Origin: an uncultured Gammaproteobacteria bacterium
GTDB taxonomy: Bacteria; Pseudomonadota; Gammaproteobacteria; GCA-001735895
DNA length: 15,634 bases
Assembly: GCA_937980285.1 (NCBI GenBank)
Contig: CALJQI010000161.1
Span: 1 to 15,634 of the forward strand
Reading direction: 5' to 3'
Part shown: positions 1 to 5,780 of the stretch, one piece after another
How positions within the stretch are numbered: position 1 is the first letter of the stretch
Layout: every line of letters begins with the position of its first letter
Position numbers and translations under genes: made by a program
Notes under the pieces: generated by a model
What the model was told of the DNA's origin: nothing
What the model saw: the letters and a program-made list of their open reading frames with translations, nothing else
Database searches by the model: none

Positions 1-292
1 TCGAAGGACAGGCGCCGGTCATGGCCCAGCCGATACCGAACATGATGCTTCCCGGAATGGTGCCGCCATTGTAGGGCTTTTTTGCTATTTCCCGTTTTCT
101 GCAGAGCGTTGCAAAACCGATCATGCAAAGCCCGATAGCACAGGCAAAGACCAGCAGTAGCGGAATATTCTGCAGCAGGAAGAGGCCGTGAATCTGCTCG
201 AAATCGGACAATCCTCCCATACTCAGCGTAATACCCATTGCAAGACCAAAGGCAGCGTAAAAAACATAATCTCGTAGCATCGTATTTTGCAT
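1..292 (-). CDS. YeeE/YedE family membrane protein, half-size, 3' end outside window
   Basis: The first 97 residues are visible; the C-terminus lies beyond the left edge. It starts MQNTMLRDYV, has hydrophobic stretches at about residues 10-25 and 43-64, then a short basic loop (residues 65-72) and the motif GIGWAMTGACPS at about 86-97. A glycine-rich segment ending in a conserved cysteine is the hallmark of the YeeE/YedE family, whose characterised members import thiosulfate or related sulfur compounds through a cysteine-lined path in the inner membrane. The start is the ATG at 290-292, 10 bp after the upstream gene's TAG, so the two genes are probably translated from one mRNA. Family members are often found as two half-length genes side by side, as here. 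The substrate is inferred only at the level of a sulfur compound. Confidence 0.85.
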   Translation of the reverse strand, partial: MQNTMLRDYVFYAAFGLAMGITLSMGGLSDFEQIHGLFLLQNIPLLLVFACAIGLCMIGFATLCRKREIAKKPYNGGTIPGSIMFGIGWAMTGACPS

Positions 293-302
293 CCTGGAGC
301 CC

Positions 303-932
303 CTAGGTCAGATAATGGATGGCCATTGAAAACGCAATCGCGGCGGCGAAAAATGTCATCGAAGCGATCAGGCTGGACGGCACCAGGCGACTGACACCGC
401 TCAATCCGTGGCCCGAGGTGCAACCGCCGCCCAGCTGGGTGCCGAAACCAATTAGCGCCCCGCCGACGAACAGCGTCAGAATAAACGCGAAACCCTTGCC
501 GAACAGTTCGCTATGAACCGTTCCGAGATCAACCTGTATGCCGGTTTTTCCACGGATCAATGCGCCGATAAAGCCGCCCAGGATCAACGCGCACAGGAAT
601 GCCAGATGAACCGACCAGTGAACCCGCCTGGCTACGGCCACGGGCTCCTGTTGCCCGGTCGCGGATTTGTTCTGGTGACGCGATTCCAGAAATCGGGTGA
701 CCTCGGCTTCGCCGAACTCCTCGATGGTAGCAGCCATTAACGCGTCTTCGAACAGCTTCGGCTTTTGGCTGAAAGCGGCGCTCGCCTCGTCCAGGGCCCT
801 GTCGCTTTTCCATTGCACGACACGGGCCCAGCTACCCGATACGCCCAGGGTTCGGTTATTGGCGAAATAGAATCCCAGGGTAACGAATGCGAGTAAAATC
901 GCGGTCATCCACCAGGGCAGGTATTCAGTCAT
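303..932 (-). CDS. YeeE/YedE family sulfur-transport membrane protein (half-size)
   Basis: This 209-residue inner-membrane protein has hydrophobic segments at about 6-24, 108-127, 146-166 and 186-207. The family signature GFGTQLGGGCTSGHGLSG lies at about 162-179 and contains the conserved Cys171. A second family-like motif, NRTLGVSGSWARV, is at 26-38. Between the first two membrane segments is an unusually long soluble stretch (about 40-105) that is charged and probably helical. Known YeeE/YedE proteins (for example thiosulfate transporter TsuA) have this glycine/cysteine loop in both halves; here the halves are separate genes. The gene lies 30 bp downstream of the ankyrin gene and 10 bp upstream of the second half gene, all on one strand. 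A role in moving a sulfur compound is a family inference; the substrate is not determinable from sequence. Confidence 0.88.
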   Translation of the reverse strand: MTEYLPWWMTAILLAFVTLGFYFANNRTLGVSGSWARVVQWKSDRALDEASAAFSQKPKLFEDALMAATIEEFGEAEVTRFLESRHQNKSATGQQEPVAVARRVHWSVHLAFLCALILGGFIGALIRGKTGIQVDLGTVHSELFGKGFAFILTLFVGGALIGFGTQLGGGCTSGHGLSGVSRLVPSSLIASMTFFAAAIAFSMAIHYLT

Positions 933-962
933 AGCACTAGCTCTCGATCCTGTTAAAAGCGA

Positions 963-1442
963 TTAACCAACTCGCTTTAAAAGTTTGACCAGTGCGGCAT
1001 CGTTTTTCTCGAGCGCGAGGTCAAAGGCGGTTTGTCCATGGATGTTTGTCTTCGAAGTATCGGGTTTGAAGCCCAGCAAAAGCTTGACCATGTCAATCGA
1101 CCCGATCTCCACCGCAGCCATCAAAGCCGTCGTTCCTTCTACGTTGCTGGCATTTATATCGACACCGACCGTTTTTATCAACGAGGCGGCCATCCGGGTC
1201 CTGTCCTTGGCGATACAGTTGAACAGCGCGGTTGTCGCCAGTTCATCCTGGCTGCGATTGATGGTGATTTTTTTTCCGTTCGGCAGCAGCGATAAAGGCA
1301 CCAGCTGCCCTTTTCTGGCGGTCACATATCTGGCGCAGGCAATATACTCGCCATTGCAGTAGGCTTTCTTCCAGATTTCGAGCGCTGGATTTAATGCAAA
1401 CTGTACAAACAATTCACAACTGCTGATATGTGAGCAAGCCAT
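963..1442 (-). CDS. Ankyrin-repeat protein with N-terminal cysteine motif
   Basis: A 159-residue soluble protein with no signal peptide or membrane segment. The N-terminus carries four cysteines, C3, C9, C29 and C36, the last two in the context YCNGEYIACARY. This resembles small uncharacterised proteins with a C-x5-C...YC-x6-CARY pattern, which suggests metal binding. Residues about 69-158 form ankyrin repeats: one degenerate (69-100), one clear (101-134, EGTTALMAAVEIGSIDMVKLLL) and a C-terminal one (135-158, HGQTAFDLALEKNDAALVKLL). Ankyrin repeats mediate protein-protein contacts. The start ATG at 1440-1442 has a GAGG ribosome-binding site 8 bases upstream. The gene heads the operon with the two YeeE/YedE genes, so a sensory or partner role for sulfur transport is possible but is inference only. 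Confidence 0.82.
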   Translation of the reverse strand: MACSHISSCELFVQFALNPALEIWKKAYCNGEYIACARYVTARKGQLVPLSLLPNGKKITINRSQDELATTALFNCIAKDRTRMAASLIKTVGVDINASNVEGTTALMAAVEIGSIDMVKLLLGFKPDTSKTNIHGQTAFDLALEKNDAALVKLLKRVG

Positions 1443-1561
1443 TAAAAAACCTCGATCTTAACGGTGTTGTCTCGCAATCCTTCGAATCCGATTCCAGGCC
1501 GGGCCAAAGCCACATGAAGCCTTTCTATCGCCGGGATTTTTTTTATAGTCAAAGGCTAAAT

Positions 1562-1741
1562 TTAGCTTAAAACAGGTAAATTGCAAAGCGTCGGCGGACG
1601 GCCGCGCCGATACAGGCCCTTCCGCCGACTCGAGATTTCCTGACTTATCGCCGAAACGCGAAAGCCCTTGCCTTGATCGAAGGCATAGTGGTTCTTGATC
1701 CGGCCAACCGGCTCCAGCGGCCAAGGGAAAACCAGATAGCG
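1562..1741 (-). pseudogene. Possible decayed coding remnant (59 open codons, no start)
   Basis: The frame opens after a TAA at 1742-1744 and closes at TAA 1562-1564. It reads RYLVFPWPLEPVGRIKNHY and continues with a basic C-terminus (SSRRKGLYRRGRPPTL at about residues 36-51). Third codon positions are GC-rich, as in the neighbouring genes, and the composition looks protein-like, yet there is no ATG/GTG start or ribosome-binding site. It overlaps, in another frame, a 98-codon open frame (1458-1754) that is less protein-like. I do not recognise the family. It may be the 3' remnant of a lost gene or a dispersed non-coding element that is open by chance. Confidence 0.25.
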
Positions 1742-1860
1742 TTACTCTCTTCACGGTAATTCAGGTAGGCGGCGTCAGCTTATTGAAATTATCTCCACAG
1801 GCAATTCCAAGCGGATCAGGATTGCCGTCGATCGCAATTTCCGGGATGAAGGGATTTCAG

Positions 1861-1891
1861 GCAAAAAAAAGCCGGGAACGAATCCCGGCTT
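1861..1891 (-). terminator. Rho-independent terminator after phaB
   Basis: On the minus strand the sequence reads AAGCCGGGA, a 5-base loop, then TCCCGGCTT running into an uninterrupted T tract (the A8 run at 1863-1870). It starts about 22 bases after the phaB stop codon and closes the phaAB transcript. Confidence 0.93.
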
Positions 1892-1912
1892 CGGCTACGA
1901 CACGAGGCCGTA

Positions 1913-2635
1913 TTAGTACATGTGCTGGCCGCCGTTGATATCGACAGTCGAACCGGTGATGAACTCGGCATCATCTGCGACCAGGAACAACACGCCGCGG
2001 GCGATGTCTTCGACTCGACCGAGGCGTCCTATCGGAATAGTGCGAATGATCTTGGCAAGCACGTCTTCGGGTACCGCACGAACCATGTCGGTTTCGACAT
2101 ATCCGGGGGCAATCGCATTGACAGTGATGTGCTTAGCCGCGCCTTCCAGCGCCAGCGCCTTGGTAAATCCGTGAATACCCGACTTGGCGGCAGCATAGTT
2201 GACCTGGCCGTACTGACCGGCCTCGCCGTTTACCGAACCGATGTTGACGATGCGGCCGAATGCACGCTCGCGCATGCCCTCGATCACGGCTCGCGAACAA
2301 TTGAAGCAGGACGCGAGATTGGTTTGAATAACCGCATCCCACTGCTCGAAAGTCATGCGATGCATGGTACCGTCACGGGTGATGCCAGCGTTGTTGACCA
2401 GCACCTCTACGGGGCCGAGATCGGCTTCGATCTGCTGCACTGCTGCCTGCACGGCCTCGAAATCCGATACGTCGAACTTGTAAGCCTTGATGCCAGTGCG
2501 CTCGCTGAACTCGGCGGCGGCGGCGTCATTACCGGCGTAATTCGCTGCAACGGTGTAGCCGGCATCATTCAATGCCGTGCTGATGGCTTCCCCGATTCCT
2601 CGGGTACCGCCGGTTACCAGAGCTACTCTGCTCAT
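1913..2635 (-). CDS. phaB: Acetoacetyl-CoA reductase (NADPH) PhaB
   Basis: A 240-residue short-chain dehydrogenase that reduces acetoacetyl-CoA to (R)-3-hydroxybutyryl-CoA, the monomer for polyhydroxybutyrate, in the cytoplasm. It shows the Rossmann glycine motif TGGTRGIG (8-15), NNAG (81-84), and a catalytic set Asn106, Ser134, Tyr147 and Lys151 in the contexts TNL, NIGSVNG and YAAAK. The segment GQYGQVNYAAAKSGIHGFTK is characteristic of PhaB rather than FabG, and the length is normal for the family. The start ATG at 2633-2635 has GGAG about 8 bases upstream. It follows phaA by 32 bp on the same strand and is followed by a strong terminator, so phaA-phaB end one transcript. FabG (3-oxoacyl-ACP reductase) is the alternative, but sequence style and the phaA/phaP context favour PhaB. 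Confidence 0.96.
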   Translation of the reverse strand: MSRVALVTGGTRGIGEAISTALNDAGYTVAANYAGNDAAAAEFSERTGIKAYKFDVSDFEAVQAAVQQIEADLGPVEVLVNNAGITRDGTMHRMTFEQWDAVIQTNLASCFNCSRAVIEGMRERAFGRIVNIGSVNGEAGQYGQVNYAAAKSGIHGFTKALALEGAAKHITVNAIAPGYVETDMVRAVPEDVLAKIIRTIPIGRLGRVEDIARGVLFLVADDAEFITGSTVDINGGQHMY

Positions 2636-2667
2636 TTTATGTCTCCATTAGTCGTTTAGTTAGTATT

Positions 2668-3846
2668 TTATCGTTCTACCGCCAGGGCAACGCCCTGCCC
2701 GCCGCCGATACACAGCGTCGCCAGACCTTTGTTGGCGTCGGTACGCTGCATGCCGTGCAACAGTGTCACCAGTACGCGTGCGCCGGAAGCGCCAACCGGA
2801 TGCCCCAGTGCGATCGCGCCACCGCTGATGTTGACCTTGTCGGTATCCCATCCCAGCTCGGCGTTGACCGACATCGATTGCGCGGCAAAAGCCTCGTTGG
2901 ATTCGATCAGGTCGAGATCGTCGACGCTCCAGCCGGCCTTTTCCAGGCACTTGCGGGTAGCTGGAATCGGGCCCGTGCCCATGATCGCCGGATCGACGCC
3001 CGCGCTGGCGTATGACTTGATCGTCGCCATCGGTGTCAAACCCAGTTCTTTCGCCTTGTCTTCGCTCATGATCAGCAACGCGGCGGCGCCGTCATTGATG
3101 CCGGAAGCGTTACCCGCGGTAACGGTGCCTTCGCGATCGAAAGCGGGACGCAGGTTGCCAAGACCCTCGGCGGTGACGCCGGCCTTGGGGTATTCGTCAC
3201 GATCGAACACGACCGGGTCGCCCTTGCGCTGCGGGATTTCAACCTTGGCGATTTCATTCGCGAACAGGTCATCCGCCTGGGCGCGTTCCGTTTTTTGCTG
3301 CGAGGCCGCGGCGAAGGCGTCCTGGTCGTCACGGCTGAAGCCGAACTTCTTGGCGATATTTTCCGCGGTGACGCCCATGTGGTAATCGTTGAATGCATCC
3401 ATCAGGCCGTCGACCAGCATGGTGTCCTTCAATTGCCAGTCGCCCATGCGCTGGCCGTCGCGGGACTTCGGTAACGCGTGCGGCGCCAGGCTCATGTTTT
3501 CCTGTCCGCCGGCGATGATCACGTCAGCATCACCGCACTTGATCGCCTGCGCCGCCAGATGCACCGACTTGAGGCCGCTACCGCAGAGTTTGTTAATGGT
3601 CATCGACGGGCATTCCTGCGGAAGACCGGCTTCCATCGCCGCCTGGCGCGCGGGGTTCTGCCCGGTAGCCGCGGTCAGGATCTGTCCCATGATGACTTCG
3701 TCGACCTGCTCGGGCGCAACACCGTTACGCTCTAACAGGGACTTGATGACTATTGCGCCCAGCTTGCTCGCCGGAGTGCCTGCGAGCGAACCGCCAAACG
3801 CGCCTATCGGAGTACGCACTCCGTCTACTATTACTACGTTTGTCAT
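2668..3846 (-). CDS. phaA: Acetyl-CoA C-acetyltransferase (beta-ketothiolase) PhaA
   Basis: This 392-residue thiolase condenses two acetyl-CoA to acetoacetyl-CoA, the first step of PHB synthesis; the reaction is reversible. The nucleophilic cysteine is Cys88 in NKLCGSGLKSVH. The GHPVGASG motif supplies His at about 349, and the second active-site Cys is at about 379 in LCIGGGQG. Length and spacing match biosynthetic thiolases such as the Zoogloea enzyme. The ATG at 3844-3846 has a modest ribosome-binding site (AGGTAAGA) squeezed into the 14 bases between the phaP terminator's T tract and the start codon. This suggests expression depends partly on read-through from phaP or on a weak promoter at about 3900-3960. 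The product could also serve acetoacetate use or leucine degradation, since the liu operon nearby generates acetoacetate. Confidence 0.96.
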   Translation of the reverse strand: MTNVVIVDGVRTPIGAFGGSLAGTPASKLGAIVIKSLLERNGVAPEQVDEVIMGQILTAATGQNPARQAAMEAGLPQECPSMTINKLCGSGLKSVHLAAQAIKCGDADVIIAGGQENMSLAPHALPKSRDGQRMGDWQLKDTMLVDGLMDAFNDYHMGVTAENIAKKFGFSRDDQDAFAAASQQKTERAQADDLFANEIAKVEIPQRKGDPVVFDRDEYPKAGVTAEGLGNLRPAFDREGTVTAGNASGINDGAAALLIMSEDKAKELGLTPMATIKSYASAGVDPAIMGTGPIPATRKCLEKAGWSVDDLDLIESNEAFAAQSMSVNAELGWDTDKVNISGGAIALGHPVGASGARVLVTLLHGMQRTDANKGLATLCIGGGQGVALAVER

Positions 3847-3860
3847 ATTGTCTTACCTGT

Positions 3861-3895
3861 AAAAAAAAAGGCCCGGGGTATTGTACCACCGGGCC
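3861..3895 (-). terminator. Intrinsic terminator between phaP and phaA
   Basis: On the minus strand GGCCCGG (complement of 3889-3895) pairs with CCGGGCC (complement of 3870-3876), with a further GGTA/TACC pairing inside, followed by a run of nine T (3861-3869). It lies about 70 bases after the phaP stop and ends 14 bases before the phaA start codon, so it ends most phaP transcripts and should lower phaAB expression relative to the phasin. Confidence 0.92.
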
Positions 3896-3906
3896 GAAAC
3901 ATTGGA

Positions 3907-3967
3907 GGAGTAAAACTACGGAGTCATTTGATTACAATCAAGCCAACTCCAAAAAGGAGTAAAACTA
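3907..3967. repeat. Direct repeats and dyads in the phaP 3' untranslated region
   Basis: GGAGTAAAACTA occurs twice, at 3907-3918 and 3956-3967; the second copy includes the phaP stop codon. Between them lie a 14-bp inverted repeat TTGATT-AC-AATCAA (3928-3941) and a small hairpin ACTCC-AAAAA-GGAGT (3946-3960). On the minus strand a weak promoter-like pair, TTGATT and TAGTTT spaced by 17 bases, falls here and could serve phaAB. The repeats are seen directly; the function is unknown. Confidence 0.6.
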
Positions 3968-4351
3968 AGCGGCTTTCTTGCCTGCCTTGCTCATTTCCTT
4001 TTCGATGTTTTCGACGGTCTTCTTGGCTTGAGCCTGGGCTTGGGCCAGTGAACCTTCGAAAATCTTTCCGGCTTCAGAAACGGCAGCTTCGATTGCAGCT
4101 GAGTTTTCTTTAGCGGCAGTAACCAGCTTCTCGTTGAGAGATTCGACGTACTTCTGCTGCATTTCGACAACGTCATTCAGGTCTTTGGTTTCTACCAGAG
4201 CCTGTACGTGTGCCAGGTTGCTTTGCATCAGCTGGGCCGCGTTGTCGGCCTGGCTTTGCATCAGTTTGACTGCCAGAGCAGTGTTGTTTTCGGCCAGTTT
4301 GATTGCCGGCTTGAGGCTGTCCTGGGCCAATTTCACGAAATCTTCGTACAT
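3965..4351 (-). CDS. phaP: Phasin family PHB granule-associated protein
   Basis: A 128-residue, almost wholly alpha-helical, Ala/Gln/Glu/Lys-rich protein (starts MYEDFVKLAQ, ends SKAGKKAA) without signal peptide or membrane segment. It matches the phasin family: amphipathic helices at about 5-60 and a long coiled segment at about 60-120 containing AQAQAQAKKTVENIEKE. Phasins coat polyhydroxyalkanoate granules and control their size and number. I chose the ATG at 4349-4351 because GAGG sits 8 bases upstream. A GTG 27 bases further upstream (4376-4378) keeps the frame open but has no ribosome-binding site and would add nine atypical residues. It is followed by its own terminator and then phaA and phaB. 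Its promoter has flanking palindromes expected for a PhaR-type repressor. Confidence 0.9.
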   Translation of the reverse strand: MYEDFVKLAQDSLKPAIKLAENNTALAVKLMQSQADNAAQLMQSNLAHVQALVETKDLNDVVEMQQKYVESLNEKLVTAAKENSAAIEAAVSEAGKIFEGSLAQAQAQAKKTVENIEKEMSKAGKKAA

Positions 4352-4397
4352 GATAATTTCCTCGTTTAGAGTTAGCACTTAAGGGTTAAAAAACTTA

Positions 4398-4412
4398 TGT
4401 TGCAGTGCAACA
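4398..4412. promoter_or_regulatory. Palindromic operator overlapping the phaP transcription start
   Basis: TGTTGCA-G-TGCAACA is a perfect 15-bp palindrome just downstream of the -10 box, at about +2 to +16. TGC-rich sites of this kind are known targets of the PHB-responsive repressor PhaR; assignment to PhaR is inference. A protein bound here would block transcription initiation or clearance. Confidence 0.75.
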
Positions 4413-4420
4413 ATACGCAT

Positions 4421-4449
4421 AATATAGGGCGCGCCGGCACATATGTCAA
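4421..4449 (-). promoter_or_regulatory. Strong sigma70-type promoter of phaP
   Basis: On the minus strand TTGACA (complement of 4444-4449) is separated by exactly 17 bases from TATATT (complement of 4421-4426). The -35 box is perfect and the -10 differs from TATAAT at one position. Predicted transcription starts near 4414, leaving a leader of about 60 bases before phaP. Confidence 0.88.
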
Positions 4450-4451
4450 GC

Positions 4452-4474
4452 TTTTTGTTGCACCGCAACAAAAA
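4452..4474. promoter_or_regulatory. Second palindromic operator upstream of the phaP -35 box
   Basis: TTTTTGTTGC-ACC-GCAACAAAAA is a perfect inverted repeat with 10-base arms ending three bases before the -35 hexamer. It shares the TGTTGC/GCAACA core with the site at 4398-4412. The two centres are 58 bp apart, with the promoter between them, an arrangement suited to cooperative repression. Confidence 0.75.
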
Positions 4475-4542
4475 AATATTATAGCGCTAAGTCTCTGTTT
4501 TTCAAATACTAAATTAGAACAGAGAAAGAAACCTGATGATTA

Positions 4543-4568
4543 TTTTCCAAATTGGAAAAAATTTTTCC
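4543..4568. other. Overlapping AT-rich palindromes downstream of the lysR gene
   Basis: TTTTCCAA-A-TTGGAAAA (4543-4559) overlaps GGAAAAA-A-TTTTTCC (4554-4568), both perfect. They lie 50-75 bases after the lysR stop and upstream of phaP. A weak lysR terminator or a regulator-binding site are both possible; there is no GC-rich stem. Confidence 0.45.
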
Positions 4569-4618
4569 TGGATGTACGCCGTTATTAACCGCGTTCCGTT
4601 TCGATGGTTTCGGCGAGA

Positions 4619-5536
4619 TCAGGAGATTAGCTCCGCGGCCATTTCCAGCGAGGTTTCCAGTACCGCTAATTCCTGGCTGGACGAGGCCTCAGGGTGATAA
4701 TAAAGGCGAATATCGAACTCGATATCCCAGTGCTCGTCCCCCGAGCGGCACAGCTTGCCCTGCTCAAGATCGGAAACGATCGATGTCCTTGGTAACCAGG
4801 CGAAGCCCAGCTTTTCCTGCACCAGGGATTTAAGCGTATGGGAATAGGGATTTTCATAACGCCGCGAAAGAAAACAGGAGTGTGCCTCGTCCTGGATCAA
4901 CTGGTCGACCGCCCTGCCAAATATCGAGTCGTGGGCGTAGGCGATAAAAGGCAGCGGATTTTCCCTCGATCCCGGCAACGTGAACAACGGTGACTTATTC
5001 TGATTGGGTATGGTAACGGGAATCAGGGATTCCTTGCCTATCGTCGTATAGGCAAACTTTTTCTCGTCGATCGGCAATGTTAGCGATTCGTTGGCATAAC
5101 AAAACAGGTAATTGACATGCCCCCGATTGAGCAGGTTGATGCACTCGCTGAGCTTTTCCGAAAGCAGCCGCACGAAGACGCGATCGAACCTGGCTTCGAT
5201 TCGCTTTACCCAGTCCAGGAACAGGGTTTGCGCGATCGAGTTTTGCGCGGCTACGGTGATTTCGAAATCCCCGCTGTCACCGAGCACGCGTACCGCATCA
5301 CGCGCGTTATACAGGCGACGCAACGTGACTTCGGCTTCAGGAACAAAAATTCGGCCCTGGGGCGTCAGGCAGAAATTCTTGCTGTCGCGGTCGACCAGGT
5401 CCGATCCCAGCCACGCTTCCAACGCCTTGATACGACGGCTCAGGGCCGATTGCGTTATATGCCGTTCACGTGAAGCCGCGGTAAAACTTTCCAGGGCGGC
5501 CAGGCAAACGAAGTCCTCGAGTAATTTAATATCCAT
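4619..5536 (-). CDS. LysR-type transcriptional regulator
   Basis: A 305-residue regulator with the usual LysR layout: a winged helix-turn-helix at about residues 3-62 (LEDFVCLAALESFTAASRER, then TQSALSRRIKALEAWLG) and a co-inducer-binding domain at about 88-300. The helix-turn-helix has the conserved SxxA.ERHITQSALSRRIKALE pattern, closest in style to the HypT/YjiE-like subgroup, though the ligand cannot be read from sequence. The ATG at 5534-5536 has GGGGGAG five bases upstream. It is divergent from the betaine-type ABC importer across a 244-bp gap that contains two dyads, the classic arrangement for a LysR regulator controlling its neighbour and itself. The most likely target is therefore the importer operon; the phaP genes downstream are less likely targets. 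Confidence 0.92.
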   Translation of the reverse strand: MDIKLLEDFVCLAALESFTAASRERHITQSALSRRIKALEAWLGSDLVDRDSKNFCLTPQGRIFVPEAEVTLRRLYNARDAVRVLGDSGDFEITVAAQNSIAQTLFLDWVKRIEARFDRVFVRLLSEKLSECINLLNRGHVNYLFCYANESLTLPIDEKKFAYTTIGKESLIPVTIPNQNKSPLFTLPGSRENPLPFIAYAHDSIFGRAVDQLIQDEAHSCFLSRRYENPYSHTLKSLVQEKLGFAWLPRTSIVSDLEQGKLCRSGDEHWDIEFDIRLYYHPEASSSQELAVLETSLEMAAELIS

Positions 5537-5576
5537 CGACTCCCCCGGTCTGGTTATGGCTATGCCCCTAAATGCT

Positions 5577-5606
5577 TTTATACGGAGCTCATTCCGAAAC
5601 GGAATG
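5577..5606 (-). promoter_or_regulatory. lysR promoter region with LysR-box-like palindrome
   Basis: CATTCCG-AAA-CGGAATG (5590-5606) is a perfect palindrome containing a T-N11-A core, the form of LysR-family binding sites. On the minus strand a TATAAA -10 candidate (complement of 5577-5582) lies 7 bases downstream, so the palindrome covers the spacer and the -35 zone of lysR, which fits autorepression. The -35 itself is poor. Confidence 0.6.
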
Positions 5607-5664
5607 GTAACAGTCTAAATGAGCATTGGCGAAAAAGAGTGAATCAGAGGATATTGATTGTCAT

Positions 5665-5682
5665 GAGAATCGATTAATTCTC
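5665..5682. promoter_or_regulatory. Inverted repeat upstream of the ABC importer operon
   Basis: GAGAAT-CGATTA-ATTCTC has 6-base perfect arms and lies about 100 bases before the binding-protein start codon, where an activator site would be expected. No clear sigma70 promoter was found for this operon, consistent with activator dependence. This is inference. Confidence 0.4.
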
Positions 5683-5780
5683 GTTCACTCTCTTTTCTTG
5701 CCAGAGAATAAACAAACTGGAATGGGCAGGGCAACGCTTCGAGTTGCAAATATTCCAGAAAAACACCGGAGGAGTCCATC

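Larger units (their letters stand above)
1443..1912. other. 470-bp stretch without a convincing intact gene
   Basis: This region lies between the start of the ankyrin operon and the 3' end of phaB. It must hold the promoter of the ankyrin/YeeE operon; the best candidate I see on the minus strand is a TTGACT box (complement of 1546-1551) with no good -10 partner. It contains a 12-bp perfect palindrome GCTAAATTTAGC at 1555-1566, the phaB terminator at 1861-1891, and overlapping open frames (1458-1754 and 1562-1741, minus) discussed separately. No RNA gene was recognised. Confidence 0.6.

Noticed and set aside
1458..1754. 98-codon minus-strand open frame as a gene
   Set aside because: The frame starts with GTG, lacks a convincing ribosome-binding site and has no family resemblance; another frame in the same stretch looks more protein-like but has no start, so neither is called an intact gene.
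1922..2659. 245-codon open frame on the plus strand opposite phaB
   Set aside because: It is antisense to a well-supported phaB, has no recognisable domain and no plausible ribosome-binding site; long antisense frames are common in GC-rich genes.
4352..4378. Upstream GTG start for the phasin
   Set aside because: No ribosome-binding site precedes it, and the nine added residues are unlike phasin N-termini; the ATG at 4351 has a proper GAGG.
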